A stretch of 64,000 nt of DNA from NCBI GenBank assembly GCA_977017575.1, contig CDRNVI010000158.1, positions 120,469 through 184,468 on the forward strand. Direction: 5' to 3'. This DNA comes from Paramoeba atlantica (Eukaryota > Discosea). The notes under the pieces are model-generated. The model saw only the letters and a list, made by a program, of their open reading frames with translations. It was not told where the DNA came from and made no database searches. Within the stretch, counting starts at the first letter, position 1. Each line of letters opens with the position of its first letter. Both the position numbers and the translations under genes were made by a program. Of this stretch, positions 20,952 through 33,297 are shown piece by piece.

Positions 20952-21241
20952 CTTCAAAAATAAAGAGCCGCCCCGTCTGAGTGGGCGGTGAGCGAGTAAG
21001 AAGAGAAACAAAGAGCGGTTTGGTTTTAAGGTTCTGCACCCAAAAAAATTTCCAGCGGTCCATTGTTTTTTGTCACCGAGTTCAAATCTTCGAAAAAACT
21101 TTTTTATTATTTTTTTTATCATCGAAAATGAAGGAAAGTTTCACGCAAAGAGCGAATTAAATCAAAAGATTGATATTATTGTTCTTCTTGTTAACAAATA
21201 AATTTTATTTTGGGGTTTTGTTCTTTTTTGTGTTTTTAAAT

Positions 21242-24200
21242 CTACGAGTTATCACAAAGATCAACTTCATAATACTCAAACCACATATCACAAAATAGAT
21301 CCATAAAACCTTCCGTAAAGAGACCCAGATTCTTCCATCCCAATTGCAAATCCTCCGCACCTGTTCCTCCATTCTCAACTCCAAGAGGAGGACCATAATA
21401 ATCCCAAATCAAGTCACTGGCTTCATTATTGAAACCCAACAGACTTACTCCCAAATTTTCTCTTGCTTCGGTCAGATCAGAACCAGCAGACCCACCATTT
21501 TCGATTGAAAGTGGACCAGAATTCCAATAAGCATTATCAAGAGACCACAACAAACCAACGGAACCAATATAAAGATTTTCTTGAGCTTCTGATGGAGTCG
21601 AAGCACCAGTTCCTCCATTTGTCACAGATAATGGAGTCCCAATCCAGAGATCATTGGAGAGATAATCTTCGGTTGCCAGATGTCCCAGAAGAGCGGTGTA
21701 TCTTCGATCAACCGCTTTTGTAGCGTCTGTTCCACCATTGAACATGGACAGTTCATCACCACCGTAATAATAATCCATCACATAATCTAAATAAGCCAAA
21801 TCTCCGAGTTCAAGTTCATCGGTTAAATCATAATAATTGGTCACTCCAGTTCCTCCGTTATTCGTTCCCAAAGGAGGTCCAATCCAAAGATCATCTCCAA
21901 TATAATCATAAGTCGAGAGATATCCAAGATTCAAGTTGTAACGAATATCGAGAACATTGGTTGCTTGAGTTCCACCATTCACAATAGAAAGTTCATCACC
22001 ACCATAATAAAAATCCATCACATAATCTAAGTAAGCCAAATCTCCAAGTTCGAGTTCATCAGTCAAATCATAATAATTGGTTACTCCAGTTCCTCCGTTA
22101 TTCGTTCCCAAAGGAGGACCAATCCAAAGATCATCTCCAATATAATCATAAGTAGAAAGATAGCCAAGATTTAGGTTATAACGAGCATCAAGAACATTCG
22201 AAGCATCAGTTCCTCCATTATATCGGGATAAATCCTCACCAGCATAATAGAAATCCATTACATAATCCAAGTAAGCCAAATCTCCAAGTTCAAGTTCATC
22301 AGTTAAATCATAATAATTAGTTACTCCAGTTCCTCCATTATTGGTTCCCAAAGGAGGACCAATCCAAAGATCATCTCCAATGTAATCATAAGTCGAAAGA
22401 TACCCAAGATTCAAGTTGTACCGAGCATCAAGAATATTCGAAGCCTCAAATCCACCATTTACAATTGAGAGTGGATCACCACCGTAATAGAAATCCATTA
22501 CATAATCTAAGTAAGCCAAATCTCCAAGTTCAAGTTCATCAGTTAAATCATAATAATTGGTTACTCCAGTTCCTCCATTGTTGGTTCCCAAAGGAGGACC
22601 AATCCAAAGGTTATCTCCAATATAATCATACGTTGAGAGATATCCAAGATTCAGATTGTATCGAACATCAAGAACATTGGTTGCTTGAGTTCCACCATTC
22701 ACAATAGAAAGTTCATCACCACCGTAATAATAATCCATTACATAATCCATATAAGCCAAGTCTCCAAGTTCAAGTTCATCAGTCAAGTCATAATAATTGG
22801 TTACTCCAGTTCCTCCGTTATTAACTCCCAAAGGAGGACCAATCCAAAGGTTATCCCCAATGTAATCATACAATGAAAGATATCCAAGTTTTAGGTTGTA
22901 TCGAGCATCAAGAATATTAGAAGAATCAAGACCACCATTGTGGATCGAAAGGGAATCACCACCGTAATAGAAATCCATCACATAATCTAAGTAAGCCAGA
23001 TCACCGAGTTCAAGTTCATCAGTTAAATCATAATATGTAGTGACCCCAGTTCCTCCATTGTTAACACCCAATGGGGGACCAATCCAAAGGTTATCTCCAA
23101 GATAATCATACGTTGAGAGATATCCAAGATTTAGGTTGTAACGAGCATCAAGAATATTGGAAGAATCAAGACCACCATTTTCGATTGAAAGTGAATCACC
23201 ACCATAATAATAATCCATTACATAATCCATATAAGCCAACTCTCCAAGTTCAAGAGCGTCAGTCAAATCATAATAAGAAGAAACACCAGTTCCTCCATTG
23301 TTAACACCCAAAGGAGGACCAATCCAAAGGTTATCCCCAAGATAATCATGTGTCGCAAGATATCCAAGATTCAAGTTGTAACGAGCATCAAGAATATTAG
23401 AAGCCTCAAAACCACCATTTTTGATGGAAAGTGGATCACCACCGTAATAGAAATCCATCACATAATCCAAGTAAGCCAAATCTCCAAGTTCAAGAGCATC
23501 AGTTAAATCATAATAAGTGGTTACTCCAGTTCCTCCGTTGTTGACTCCCAAAGGAGGACCAATCCAAAGGTTATCTCCCAGATAATCATAAGTCGAAAGA
23601 TACCCAAGATTCAAATTGTATCGAGCATCAAGAACATTAGAAGCTTCAAAACCACCATTTTCGATTGAGAGCGGTTCACCACCGTAATAGAAATCCATCA
23701 CATAATCCATGTAAGCCAGATCACCAAGTTCGAGTTCATCAGTTAAATCATAATATGTAGTGACTCCAGTTCCTCCATTATTGACTCCCAAAGGAGGACC
23801 AATCCAAAGATTATCTCCAAGATAATCATATGTTGAAAGATATCCAAGATTCAAATTGTAACGAGCATCAAGAATATTAGAAGCTTCAAGACCACCGTTT
23901 TGGATCGAAAGTGAATCACCACCATAATAATAATCCATTACATAATCCATATAAGCCAACTCTCCAAGTTCAAGTCGATCAGTTAAATCGTAATAAGTGG
24001 TCACTCCAGTTCCTCCATTGCTGACACTCAAAGGAGGACCAATCCAAATGTTATCTCCAAGATAATCATATGTTGAGAGATATCCAAGATTTAGGTTGTA
24101 ACGAGCATCAAGAATATTAGAAGCTTCAAAACCACCATTTTCGATTGAGAGGGGATCACCACCATAATAATAATCCATCACATAATCCATGTAAGCCAAC

Positions 24201-27200
24201 TCTCCAAGTTCAAGTCGATCAGTTAAATCATAATAAGTGGTCACTCCAGTTCCTCCATTACTGACACTCAAAGGAGGTCCAATCCAAAGGTTATCTCCAA
24301 GATAATCATATGTTGAGAGATATCCAAGATTCAAATTGTAACGAGCATCAAGAACATTCGAAGCCTCAAAACCACCATTTTCGATTGAAAGGGGATCACC
24401 ACCGTAATAGAAATCCATCACATAATCCATGTAAGCCAACTCTCCAAGTTCAAGTCGATCAGTTAAATCATAATAAGTGGTCACTCCGGTTCCTCCATTG
24501 CTAACACTCAATGGGGGACCAATCCAAAGGTTATCTCCAAGATAATCATGTGTTGCAAGATACCCAAGATTCAAGTTGTAACGAGCATCAAGAATATTAG
24601 AAGCTTCAAAACCACCATTTTCGATTGAGAGTGGATCACCACCGTAATAGAAATCCATTACGTAATCTAAGTAAGCCAAATCTCCAAGTTCAAGTCGATC
24701 GGTAAGATCAAAATAAGTGCTCACACCAGTCCCACCATTGCTAACACTCAATGGGGGACCAATCCAAAGGTTATCTCCAAGATAATCATGTGTTGAAAGA
24801 TATCCAAGATTCAAGTTGTATCGAGCATCAATCACATTTGATGCCTCGAACCCACCATTTTCGATGCTGAGAGAGTCTCCACTCCATAAAGAATCACCAA
24901 CAACATCTAAAAAGGCAAGTTCTCCTAACTCGAAATTATCAACAACTTGTTCGAAAGTGTTGGCACCAGTACCACCGTTTTCGATTGAAAGAGGAGATCC
25001 AAGCCATTGTTCATTCCCAACGTAATCGAGAGTTGATAAAGCACCAAGAAGGAGATTGTAACGAGCATCAATCACATTTGATGCATCGAACCCACCATTT
25101 TCGATACTAAGAGAATCACCACTCCACAAAGAATCACCAACAACATCTAAAAAGGCAAGTTCTCCCAATTCAAAGTTATCAACAACTTGTTCGAAAGTAT
25201 TGGCACCAGTACCACCGTTTTCGATTGAAAGAGGAGATCCAAGCCATTGTTCATTCCCAACATAATCGAGAGTTGATAAATGACCAAGGAGAAGGTTGTA
25301 ACGAGCATCGATGATATTTGATGCCTCAAACCCACCATTCTCGACACTAAGAGAATCACCACTCCACAAAGAATCTCCAATAACATCTAAAAAGGCAAGT
25401 TCTCCTAACTCGAAATTGTCAACAACTTGTTCGAAAGTGTTGGCTCCAGTACCTCCATTTTCGATTGAAAGAGGAGCTCCAAGCCATTGTCCATTTCCAA
25501 CATAATCGAGAGTTGATAAAGCACCAAGATTCAAATTGTAACGAGCATCAATCACATTGGATGCTTCAAACCCACCATTTTCAATGCTGAGAGAATCACC
25601 ACTCCACAAAGAATCACCAACAACATCTAAAAAGGCAAGTTCTCCCAATTCAAAGTTATCAACAACTTGTTCAAAAGTATTGGCACCAGTTCCTCCATTT
25701 TCAATTGAAAGAGGAGATCCAAGCCATTGTTCATTCCCAACATAGTCAAGAGTTGATAAGGCACCAAGAAGGAGATTGTAACGAGCATCGATAATATTCG
25801 ATGCCTCAAACCCACCATTCTCGACACTAAGAGAATCGCCACCCCATAAAGAATCTCGAACAACATCTAAAAAGGCAAGTTCTCCTAACTCGAAATTGTC
25901 AACAGCCTCTTCAAAAGTGTTGGCTCCAGTTCCTCCATTTTCAATGGAAAGAGGAGCTCCAAGCCATTGGTCATTTCCAACAGCATCGAGAGTTGATAAA
26001 TAACCAAGAAGAAGATTGTAACGAGCATCAATCACATTTGATGCATCGAACCCACCATTTTCGATACTGAGAGAATCACCACTCCATAAAGAATCACCAA
26101 CAACATCTAAAAAGGCAAGTTCTCCCAATTCAAAGTTATCAACAACTTGTTCAAAAGTATTGGCACCAGTTCCTCCATTTTCAATTGAAAGAGGAGATCC
26201 AAGCCATTGTTCATTCCCAACATAATCAAGAGTTGATAAATGACCAAGAAGAAGATTGAAACGAGAATCGATCGCATTGTTTGCTTCGAGACCCCCATTG
26301 ACCATTGTGAGAGAATCACCAGACCAAAGATAGTCAGCAACTCCATCCACAAAAGCCATTTGACCAAGTTCGAAATTATCAACAGCTTGTTCGAGAGTGT
26401 TCGCACCAGTTCCTCCATTTTCAATGGAAAGAGGAGGTCCTAACCATTGTTCATTTCCAACATAATCAAAAGTCGCAAGAGCTCCAAGAAGTAGGTTGTA
26501 ACGAGAATCGATAATATTGGTAGCCTGAACGCCACCATTCTCAATACTCAGAGGCTCCCCACCCCACACAAAATCTGTTGCATAATCGAGATAAGCTAAC
26601 TCTCCAAGCTCAAGAGTATCACCAATCTCTTCAACAGAAGAGGAACCAGTTCCTCCATTCGCAACAGAAAGAGGAGGTCCTATCCAATTATTATCTCCAA
26701 TATAATCATACAGAGCCATTTGACCAAGAAGGAGATTGTAACGAGCATCCATCGCATTACTGGCATCAAGACCACCATCAACAAGAGGGAGGTTCTCTCC
26801 ACTCCAAAGCGCAGGCCGAATGGTATCTTCAAAAGCAAGAGCACCAAGAGCATCAACAGTCACTTGAATACCACTGATTTGCTGATTGAATTCAATTTCA
26901 TAATCGATTCCTTCAACAGAAGAGAGACCAAGACCTAAATTTCGACGAGCAGTTTCTTGTTCTCGACTTCCAGTCCCACCATTTAACAAACCAAGAGCAC
27001 GACCATTCCAATTGGAATCATCGATTGTGTCAAAACGAGCTAATCGACCCAACACGAGGTTTTGGCGTGCTTCTTCAGCTGTTGTTCCTCCAGTTCCACC
27101 ATGATTCAAACCAAGAGCTTTCACACTCCAATCATCATCAGAAACATAGTCTTTGAATCCAATTGTTCCAATTTGCATTGTTTGTTTCAGACCATCGATA

Positions 27201-28756
27201 GTATTTGAACCAGTACCTCCCCATTGGATTGGAAAAGGTAAATCTTCTTCAGTAAGTGATCGATACCCAGAAATGAAGAAATCCAAACGAGGTCCATTTC
27301 GAGGACGAGGAGGCCAGATATCAGGATCACACATTGCAGATTTCTTCCTTCTTAAGTCAGGAACAAAATCACTTCCATCTTCAACAACAATATCTGATGG
27401 ATCAAGATTCGAAATACGACCATCATTATCCAAATAAAAGTATGTATAATCCATTCCATCAGGCATTGTTGTGTGAAAAGGATCTTCAGACCATACATCA
27501 TCAGAACAATAAGGTAACAAAGAACAAGGAATTTCTTTCTTCGTATCTCCATAACTATTGTAAGGATAATACTCTTCAGTTGGGAATTGAATAGGAAACT
27601 CTGGCAAACAACATTGTTTTCTTCCTGTGATGGACTCGACCACTGCTTCGTCTCTGGCCGGGTCAGTTCTGTAATCAGCTCCTTGACGAGAATAACATCC
27701 AAACTCATCGAAAAAAGAGGCTTCTTCCCACCATTGAGGTAACAATGGACACTCGTTTGAAGAACAATCCTTATTCAGAAGACAAGGAATTGGAGTATTC
27801 AGGGGACAAAGGGCTGAAGAGGTACAATCTTCGACAGGTTCGTCAAAATCATAACCCTGATCGGTTGTAACAACCCAACTGTTTCGAAGAATACCATCTT
27901 CAGTAACATAGACAGGTCCTGCTGAAATTTCATTTCCTTCATATTCTTCCCCTCCAATCGTTGCAGTTCCACTACGGTACATCATACGAAGAGATTCTAT
28001 TATTTTGTTTAAAAAAAATTAATTTAACACACCCACACACAAAAGTTTATCTTTTAAAAAAACACCTATTTTTTCAATCGAAAAAAAGTGTGAAAAAAGA
28101 AAAGAAAAGTCGTACCAATGTCGTTTTTAACACTCCTGAGATCACCAGTAAATTGGACTGTGGAAAAAATAATTGTTTAGAGAACCACCAAAGAAAATTG
28201 TCTTCTATTTACGAATAAATAAATAACTTACCATAACGCAAATAATTAATCATTTCATAAGGCGTAATAAATTCAATCGATTCGTGGTAATATTCTTGTT
28301 CAATATCGTTCCTTTCATTTCAAAAAACAAAAATCAATTTTTTTCCAAAAAAATGGAAGAAAAAAAATGTCCAATAAAAAAAAAAAACACTAACCAATTG
28401 GTAATAGAAATTTCAGTGATTGGACAAGCAGCAGGATCATCAGAAACACAAAGAGCCTCATCTTCGGTTGGAAAAGACCAACTTCCAGTTGGAAGATTGA
28501 AAATAGCTTGCGGAATTGATTCATTTGATTCAATTCGATAATAAAACACATTTGTTGGTGCAGCTTCGTCAGGACCATTATCCTGAATTGTTAAGATACC
28601 CGCTTCGAGCCGAGAAACCAACACGAGTACAACAAGAAAAAAACCCAAAAATCGGAATAAAGAAGAAGAAGAATGATCCCAACGACGAAGATCACGTCCA
28701 CCACTTCCACCACCTCCACCACCATCAAAACCCAAACCAAGAAAAGAGAAAACCAT
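21242..28756 (-). CDS. Giant membrane-anchored protein of phage-tail-fibre-like NGGTG repeats
   Basis: Exons 28756-28395, 28311-28232, 28157-28116 and 27996-21242 give 2,412 residues. The N-terminus has a G-rich cytosolic-type stretch, RR, then a hydrophobic segment (~34-50, FLGFFLVVLVLV), so it is a signal anchor or signal peptide. Residues ~55-400 include a Cys-rich region (DCTSSALCPLNTPIPC and CCLPEF). From ~430 to the end come ~40-residue half-repeats of the form ARYNLNLGxLSTxDYIGDNLWIG then PPLGVNNGGTG, paired into an exact 80-residue unit. The NGGTG-x-T-x(6-8)-NLxLG pattern is that of tail-fibre shaft repeats of bacteriophages, where it forms trimeric beta-structured rods. The three introns and anchor show that this is an expressed-type eukaryotic gene. 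A surface adhesin or scale/filament is inferred. The frame is whole. Confidence 0.85.
21641..26920. repeat. 240-bp tandem repeat array inside the tail-fibre-like gene
   Basis: A unit of exactly 240 bases recurs about 22 times, for example the block encoding DNLWIGPPL at about 21881, 22121, 22361, 22601 and onward. Central units (about 22,000-24,800) are the most alike; units from about 24,900 to 26,300 form a second, slightly different sub-family (QWLG/ENGGTGANTFEQ), and the edges are more diverged. Period constancy without a single frame-breaking indel points to selection on the protein and recent unequal exchange. Confidence 0.9.
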
Positions 28757-28992
28757 TTCTCTTCGCCAAAAAAGAAAACCACACACACCCAAAAAATCAA
28801 ACGTGAACCACCACCAACCAAGAAACCGAAAAACAACCGCCCGCAAAACGACAAAAAGGGGGCCATTTAAATAATGCCAAATTAGAGTAATTTTCACTCA
28901 GCTAAAATAGGGTTCTTTTTTTGAAAATTTTAGGTGTTTTGGTTGTCCTTTTTTCCAAACGACACCCTTCATTTTTTTTGTTTTTTTTTTTT

Positions 28993-29020
28993 CAAAACCA
29001 AGAGTGCACTCTTGGTTTTG
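28993..29020. repeat. Perfect 28-bp palindrome
   Basis: A 14-base arm starting CAAAACCAAG is followed directly by its exact reverse complement with no spacer, flanked by T runs. It could be a protein-binding site, a cruciform or a small transposon remnant. Confidence 0.8.
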
Positions 29021-29136
29021 TGTTTTTTTTGTGATGAACTCAAAAAATCTTCATTTTTATCTTTTTTCGAAAAATTCCTTGAAAAATCAAATTCTTTTGC
29101 AAAATCATGAAAATCATCTTCAGAAAATCCACACTC

Positions 29137-29360
29137 CGCCCAAAATGCCCAAAAGATTTTTGAAATGGTCTTTGACCCCAATTGTTTGAACACTCTTTTA
29201 GATCTGGAGGAAAACACAACTTGAAATTCCGACCAACAATTTTGGTGACGTGTTTTTTTTTTCAAGGTTGTGTTTTCTTCCAGATCAAAAAGAGTGCCCA
29301 AACAATTGGGGTCAAACGACACCAAGGACCATTTCGAAAATCTTTTGGGCATTTTGGGCG
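29137..29360. repeat. Large imperfect inverted repeat (fold-back, about 90-100 base arms)
   Basis: Left arm 29137-29225 pairs with right arm 29261-29360 across a 35-base loop. The outermost 20 bases (CGCCCAAAATGCCCAAAAGA and its complement) are perfect; inner segments such as GACCCCAATTGTTTG and GATCTGGA-GAAAACACAA pair with a few mismatches and small gaps. It looks like a fold-back/MITE-type DNA element or a long hairpin RNA source; no target-site duplication is obvious. Confidence 0.8.
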
Positions 29361-29397
29361 TAGTGCCAATTGAAAAAAGAAACCGAAAGAAGAAAAA

Positions 29398-29726
29398 AAA
29401 AAATGAAAATTTTTTTTCATGATTGGAGAAAACAAGGAGTTACCGGTGCCTTTTTGTGACCCTTTGCCCTTCGACGATTCGAAAAAGGCGATTAGGAACA
29501 CAGTTCGCCTTTTGGAATCAAACACCACAATTGGTCCTATTTCTCGGCGTCCTGTGTTAAAAAAAAAATGAAATTTTTTCCATTTTTTTTTTGAAAACAA
29601 GGCGTTACAGGTGCCTTTTTGTGCCCCTTTGCCCTTCGACGATTCGAAAAAGAGGAAAAGGAACACAGTTCGCCTTTTGGAATCAAACACCACAATTGGT
29701 CCTATTTCTCTCGGCGTCCTTTGTTG
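29398..29726. repeat. Direct tandem duplication, about 160-bp unit, two copies
   Basis: Cores 29431-29558 and 29596-29726 are about 90% alike by eye (both contain CCCTTCGACGATTCGAAAAA, CACAGTTCGCCTTTTGGAAT and ACCACAATTGGTCCTATTTC), each preceded by an A/T-rich ATGAAAATTTTTTT-type block. No coding frame is shared. Function is unknown. Confidence 0.8.
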
Positions 29727-29904
29727 AAAAAAAACCGTTACTTATCGGAATCAAATAAGTTATCAAAAGTGCCACTACTTACTTAAATAAACTGTCATAA
29801 ATCCGAGCCAGATTTTTATACGCGTGGATAAATGACGAATTTTTGGCCCATCATTTTTTGGGTTTTTTTTCGTTTGCGGTTCCTTTCTTGTTGCGTCAGA
29901 GAAA

Positions 29905-32900
29905 ATGGCTTCTGTTTCCGAAACAGCTGCTAACGGGGAAAGGATCCAAGAGCTCTTCCCTGAAGAAAATGTAGGGCATCACTTCTTACAAATCTTCTAC
30001 CAGGCAGAAACCCTTCCTCATTTACTTTTGGAACTTGTCAAACACTATCCCGAGTTTCCGTACGCTCAAATCGTCGATAAACACGGGCATGATATCGCCT
30101 CTTCAAAACGAACCATCGCTCAAATCGCACATCAGGCTGTGGCTGTAGTCGAAGAACTTCAACGACAAAAAGTGAAAAGGGGAGATCGGGTGATGTTGGT
30201 CTTCTTTCCTTCTGTTGAGTTTCTCGTTGCTCTTTGGGCTTGTTTCATCGGAGGGTTCGTGGCTGTGACTGTTCCTCCACCCATCCGCCTCACCATTGAT
30301 CTGGTGAACTTTAATTCGTATGTTTCAAAAGCAGGAGCGAAGGTTGCTTTATCTCACAACGCTTATTTCAACTTTTCCACTTTTGGGTCCATTACAGATA
30401 CGATTAGTAATTTTATCTGGTCTGGTTCGAAGGTGAAGTGGCCAGCTTTCCTGGATTGGGTTTACATCGACAAAGTGTGTCAAGCAGCTTCAATCATTCC
30501 TCCTCATGATCATCTGATCGAAAGTGTTCAACAGTATGTCCAGCAAATCTCAAGAGACAGTTTAGCATACATGCAATTAACAAGCGGGAGCACTTCTCAG
30601 CCAAAGATGGTGATGATTCCCCACGACTCTGCAATCGATAATGTGATTATGATCACAAAGAGTAACATTCCTGGATTCATCAATTCACAATTGGATTACG
30701 TCAATTACACAAAGCAGAATTGCCCTTGGGTTCCTCGTAAGTTTGATTGGGTTCCAAAGAGACCACAGATTCCAGAGTATCATCGTTCGACAGTTTTATG
30801 GCCTCCACACTTCCATGATCTTTTTATCTTTCATCTCAGTTTAGCTGTTTCGATTTGTACGACCATCCGTTTGATGTCACCAGCAGACTTTATCGCGAAA
30901 CCGATGCTCTGGATGGAAGTTTGTAAACGAACGAACGCTACGCTGACGTGTACTCCGAATTTTGGGTTTGATTATCTAATTTCAAAATCAACGGAAAAAG
31001 AAAGGAAAGAATTTCTTGATTCTTGTTCTCCATCTTGGAAACTGTGTATCGCTCAAGGTGGTGAGCCAGTGAAAGACACTACCCTGAAAAACTTTTATAA
31101 AGCGTTCCCCGTCTTCAATGATCATTCTGTTTGGAATTCTTATGGAATGGCAGAAGCTGTCGCTGGAGTATCGGTTATGAAATTGGATAAACCGTTCTCA
31201 AGGTTGCAAGTTTCACAGAAAGGGCTTACCACAACAGGACAAAAAATCGCGTATGCCCGCGAAGGTGATCCTAACTCTCGTCCTTGTTACTCGTGTGGGC
31301 TCACTCGTTCGATTGTGCGACCTGGAGTTCCAGATAGTTACATCATTATTGTTGATCCTGATACTCTTGAAGAACTCCCCTTCCAACATATCGGAGAAGT
31401 TTGGGTCACTAGTTATACCTTTGGATCCGGATATTGGGGTTGGGATGAAGCTGATTCTGCACAAGTCTTTGGAGCAGTTCCGAAGTTGTGTCGTACCGTC
31501 CAAGATCGAAAGTATTTACGAACAGGTGACAGAGGTTTTGTTGATAATGGTCATGTTTATATCATTGGGAGGTATAAGAGTACACTCATTTTGCGAGGAA
31601 AATGTTTTGAACCAAGCGATATTGAATATTCTTTATGGAATAGCCATGATAGTCTTCGACCAGGTTGTACTGTCGCGCTATCTGTTCCCAATGATGCAAC
31701 AGGAACTGATGATCTTGTTTTAGTCACTGAGGTAAAAATCTCTTTTTTTTTTTTGAATCTCTCTCTCTTCTTCTTCTTATTTCTCTTTTTCCGACTGCTT
31801 TTTTTTTTCTTTCTTTTTTTTTTTGTCTTTGTGTGTGTCAGTTTTTTCTCTTTTTCTCTACTTTTTTTTTCACACCATTTTCTCCTCCAAAGGTTCGGGA
31901 TGAATCTCTTGATGCAGAAATTTTTGAAAAGATTGCTTTTCAAATGAGAGAGTCTCTTGGTTTTTCGTTTGGTCTTCTCTGTGCAGAGATTCTCTTTTAT
32001 GGTCCGAAAAAGGGAGTCTTGAAAACAACATCAGGAAAACCACGCCGAAACTTAATCCTTCAAAATTACGTTGAAAAGGCTTCTGAACCTCTCTATACTT
32101 CAAAATCTGATGCGCTCGACCTCCTCCCAATGGCTGAACTCGAAGAACAAGATCAGAGCCTCCCAGCTGATGCAGTTGAGAAAATCAAGAAAATGATGGA
32201 ACAACTGAGGCGAGGGACTAATGAAGAAGAAGAAGGAGAAGCCCAAAACGGGTATGCTGATCTTTTAGATGAGCCTCTCTCGAACTTCTCTGTAAGTTCG
32301 CAAGATATGATTCGAATTCAATCGATGATTCACACTGAATTTAAAGTTTATATCCCATCGGGAGTTCTTTTGCAAGTTGACCCCAATATGAGTGTTCGCC
32401 ACCTCTTCCTCGCTTGTGTCTTTAATAAGCCCTCCCCTACTTCCCCTACTTCCCCTACTTCCTCTGCCACCACACCCCCAAAACGAGTTTCTCGCTCTCC
32501 TCCTTCCTTCTCCGACACTCCTAATACCCCAACCTATGCTAACCAGCCTACCTTTACTTCTTCCTTTTCTTATTCTTCTCCTAAAGTTTCACCTCGAGCT
32601 TCACCCAAAAACTCTCCCGTAGCCCGAAGCTACGTCTCACCAAAAAGGAGCGTTGGGTCGACTTCCTCTCTAAGACGGGGCACCTCCCAGACTCCAGATC
32701 CTCAGGTACCCTCTGCAGGATCTCCAACCTCTCCCCCAAGTACCCCTCCTCGACAACAAGATCGACAACCTCGAACTGTGGGTACCAGTACCGGTTTTAT
32801 TCCAACTTCACCAATTCTCGGCCGTCTGAGCCGGAGCTCCACCTCCCAGGAGTCACTTTCAAGAGTTAAGTCCCCCGGAAGAAATTCACCAGCAAAGGTA

Positions 32901-33041
32901 CCTTTATCACCCAAAACCAACGGGGACTCTCATTCTCCCTCGATGTCAAGACAAGCTAGTTTAACACCCATGAAACCTTCATCCCAAATCCGAAAGGAGA
33001 AAAAAGACGAAAAAAGGGAGAGGAAAAACACTGCCAAATAA
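29905..33041 (+). CDS. Acyl-AMP ligase (FAAL/DIP2-like adenylate-forming enzyme) with C-terminal extension
   Basis: Exons 29905-31731 and 31893-33041 join in phase 0 (991 residues). Adenylation motifs are in order: the P-loop LTSGSTSQPK (~223), WPPHFHDLFIFHL (equivalent to the FAAL WLPPxHDMGL block), SYGMAEA (~413) and the hinge-side YLRTGDRGFV (~535). The early segment GFVAVTVPPPIRL also follows fatty acyl-AMP ligases rather than acyl-CoA ligases. After the ligase (~730-830) comes a helix-rich stretch ending IPSGVLLQVDPNMSVRHLF that looks like a degraded carrier domain (the usual DSL is NMS). The last ~200 residues are Ser/Pro/Thr-rich and basic. It probably activates a fatty or other carboxylic acid as the AMP ester; the acceptor is unknown. 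Confidence 0.8.
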
Positions 33042-33297
33042 ATAACTCAAAATTGTTTGAAAAAGAAACTTTCGTGGTGGGAATTGAACTTGTTGTCTAA
33101 AATCACACATTACAATTTTTCGCCACGTCAGCAGACTTTTTTCTTTTTTTGGAACGAGAGAGAAGATTGTCATTTTTCTGACGCTTTGGCGCAATGTGAT
33201 GGAAAACGGAATACTTTTTTGTTGGCTTTGGTTGAGTGGATATTTTCGTTTGTTTTCTTCTTCAAAAGAGAGAATTTTTGGTTTGAGAGTGTAAGAG

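Larger units (their letters stand above)
28757..29904. other. Gene-free region rich in inverted and tandem repeats
   Basis: This is the spacer between two divergent genes, the tail-fibre-like gene (minus) and the acyl-AMP ligase (plus). Frames seen here (for example 29262-29693 minus) follow the repeats and resemble no protein. It holds the palindrome, fold-back and tandem duplication listed separately; bases 29740-29904 are probably the ligase promoter and leader. Confidence 0.5.

Noticed and set aside
24816-25745. Repeated short plus-strand frames of SITFDASNPPFS type inside the tail-fibre gene
   Set aside because: They recur every 240 bases as antisense shadows of the repeat unit.
21242-28756. 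Whole tail-fibre-like gene as an integrated virus or prophage-like element
   Set aside because: No capsid, polymerase, integrase or terminal repeats were seen around it; it has normal introns and lies between ordinary host genes, so only the repeat type is virus-like.
29262-29693. 143-codon minus-strand frame with internal repeats of SSKGKG type
   Set aside because: It follows the tandem DNA duplication and the fold-back arms; no recognisable domain, no normal start region, and it lies in repeat-rich spacer.
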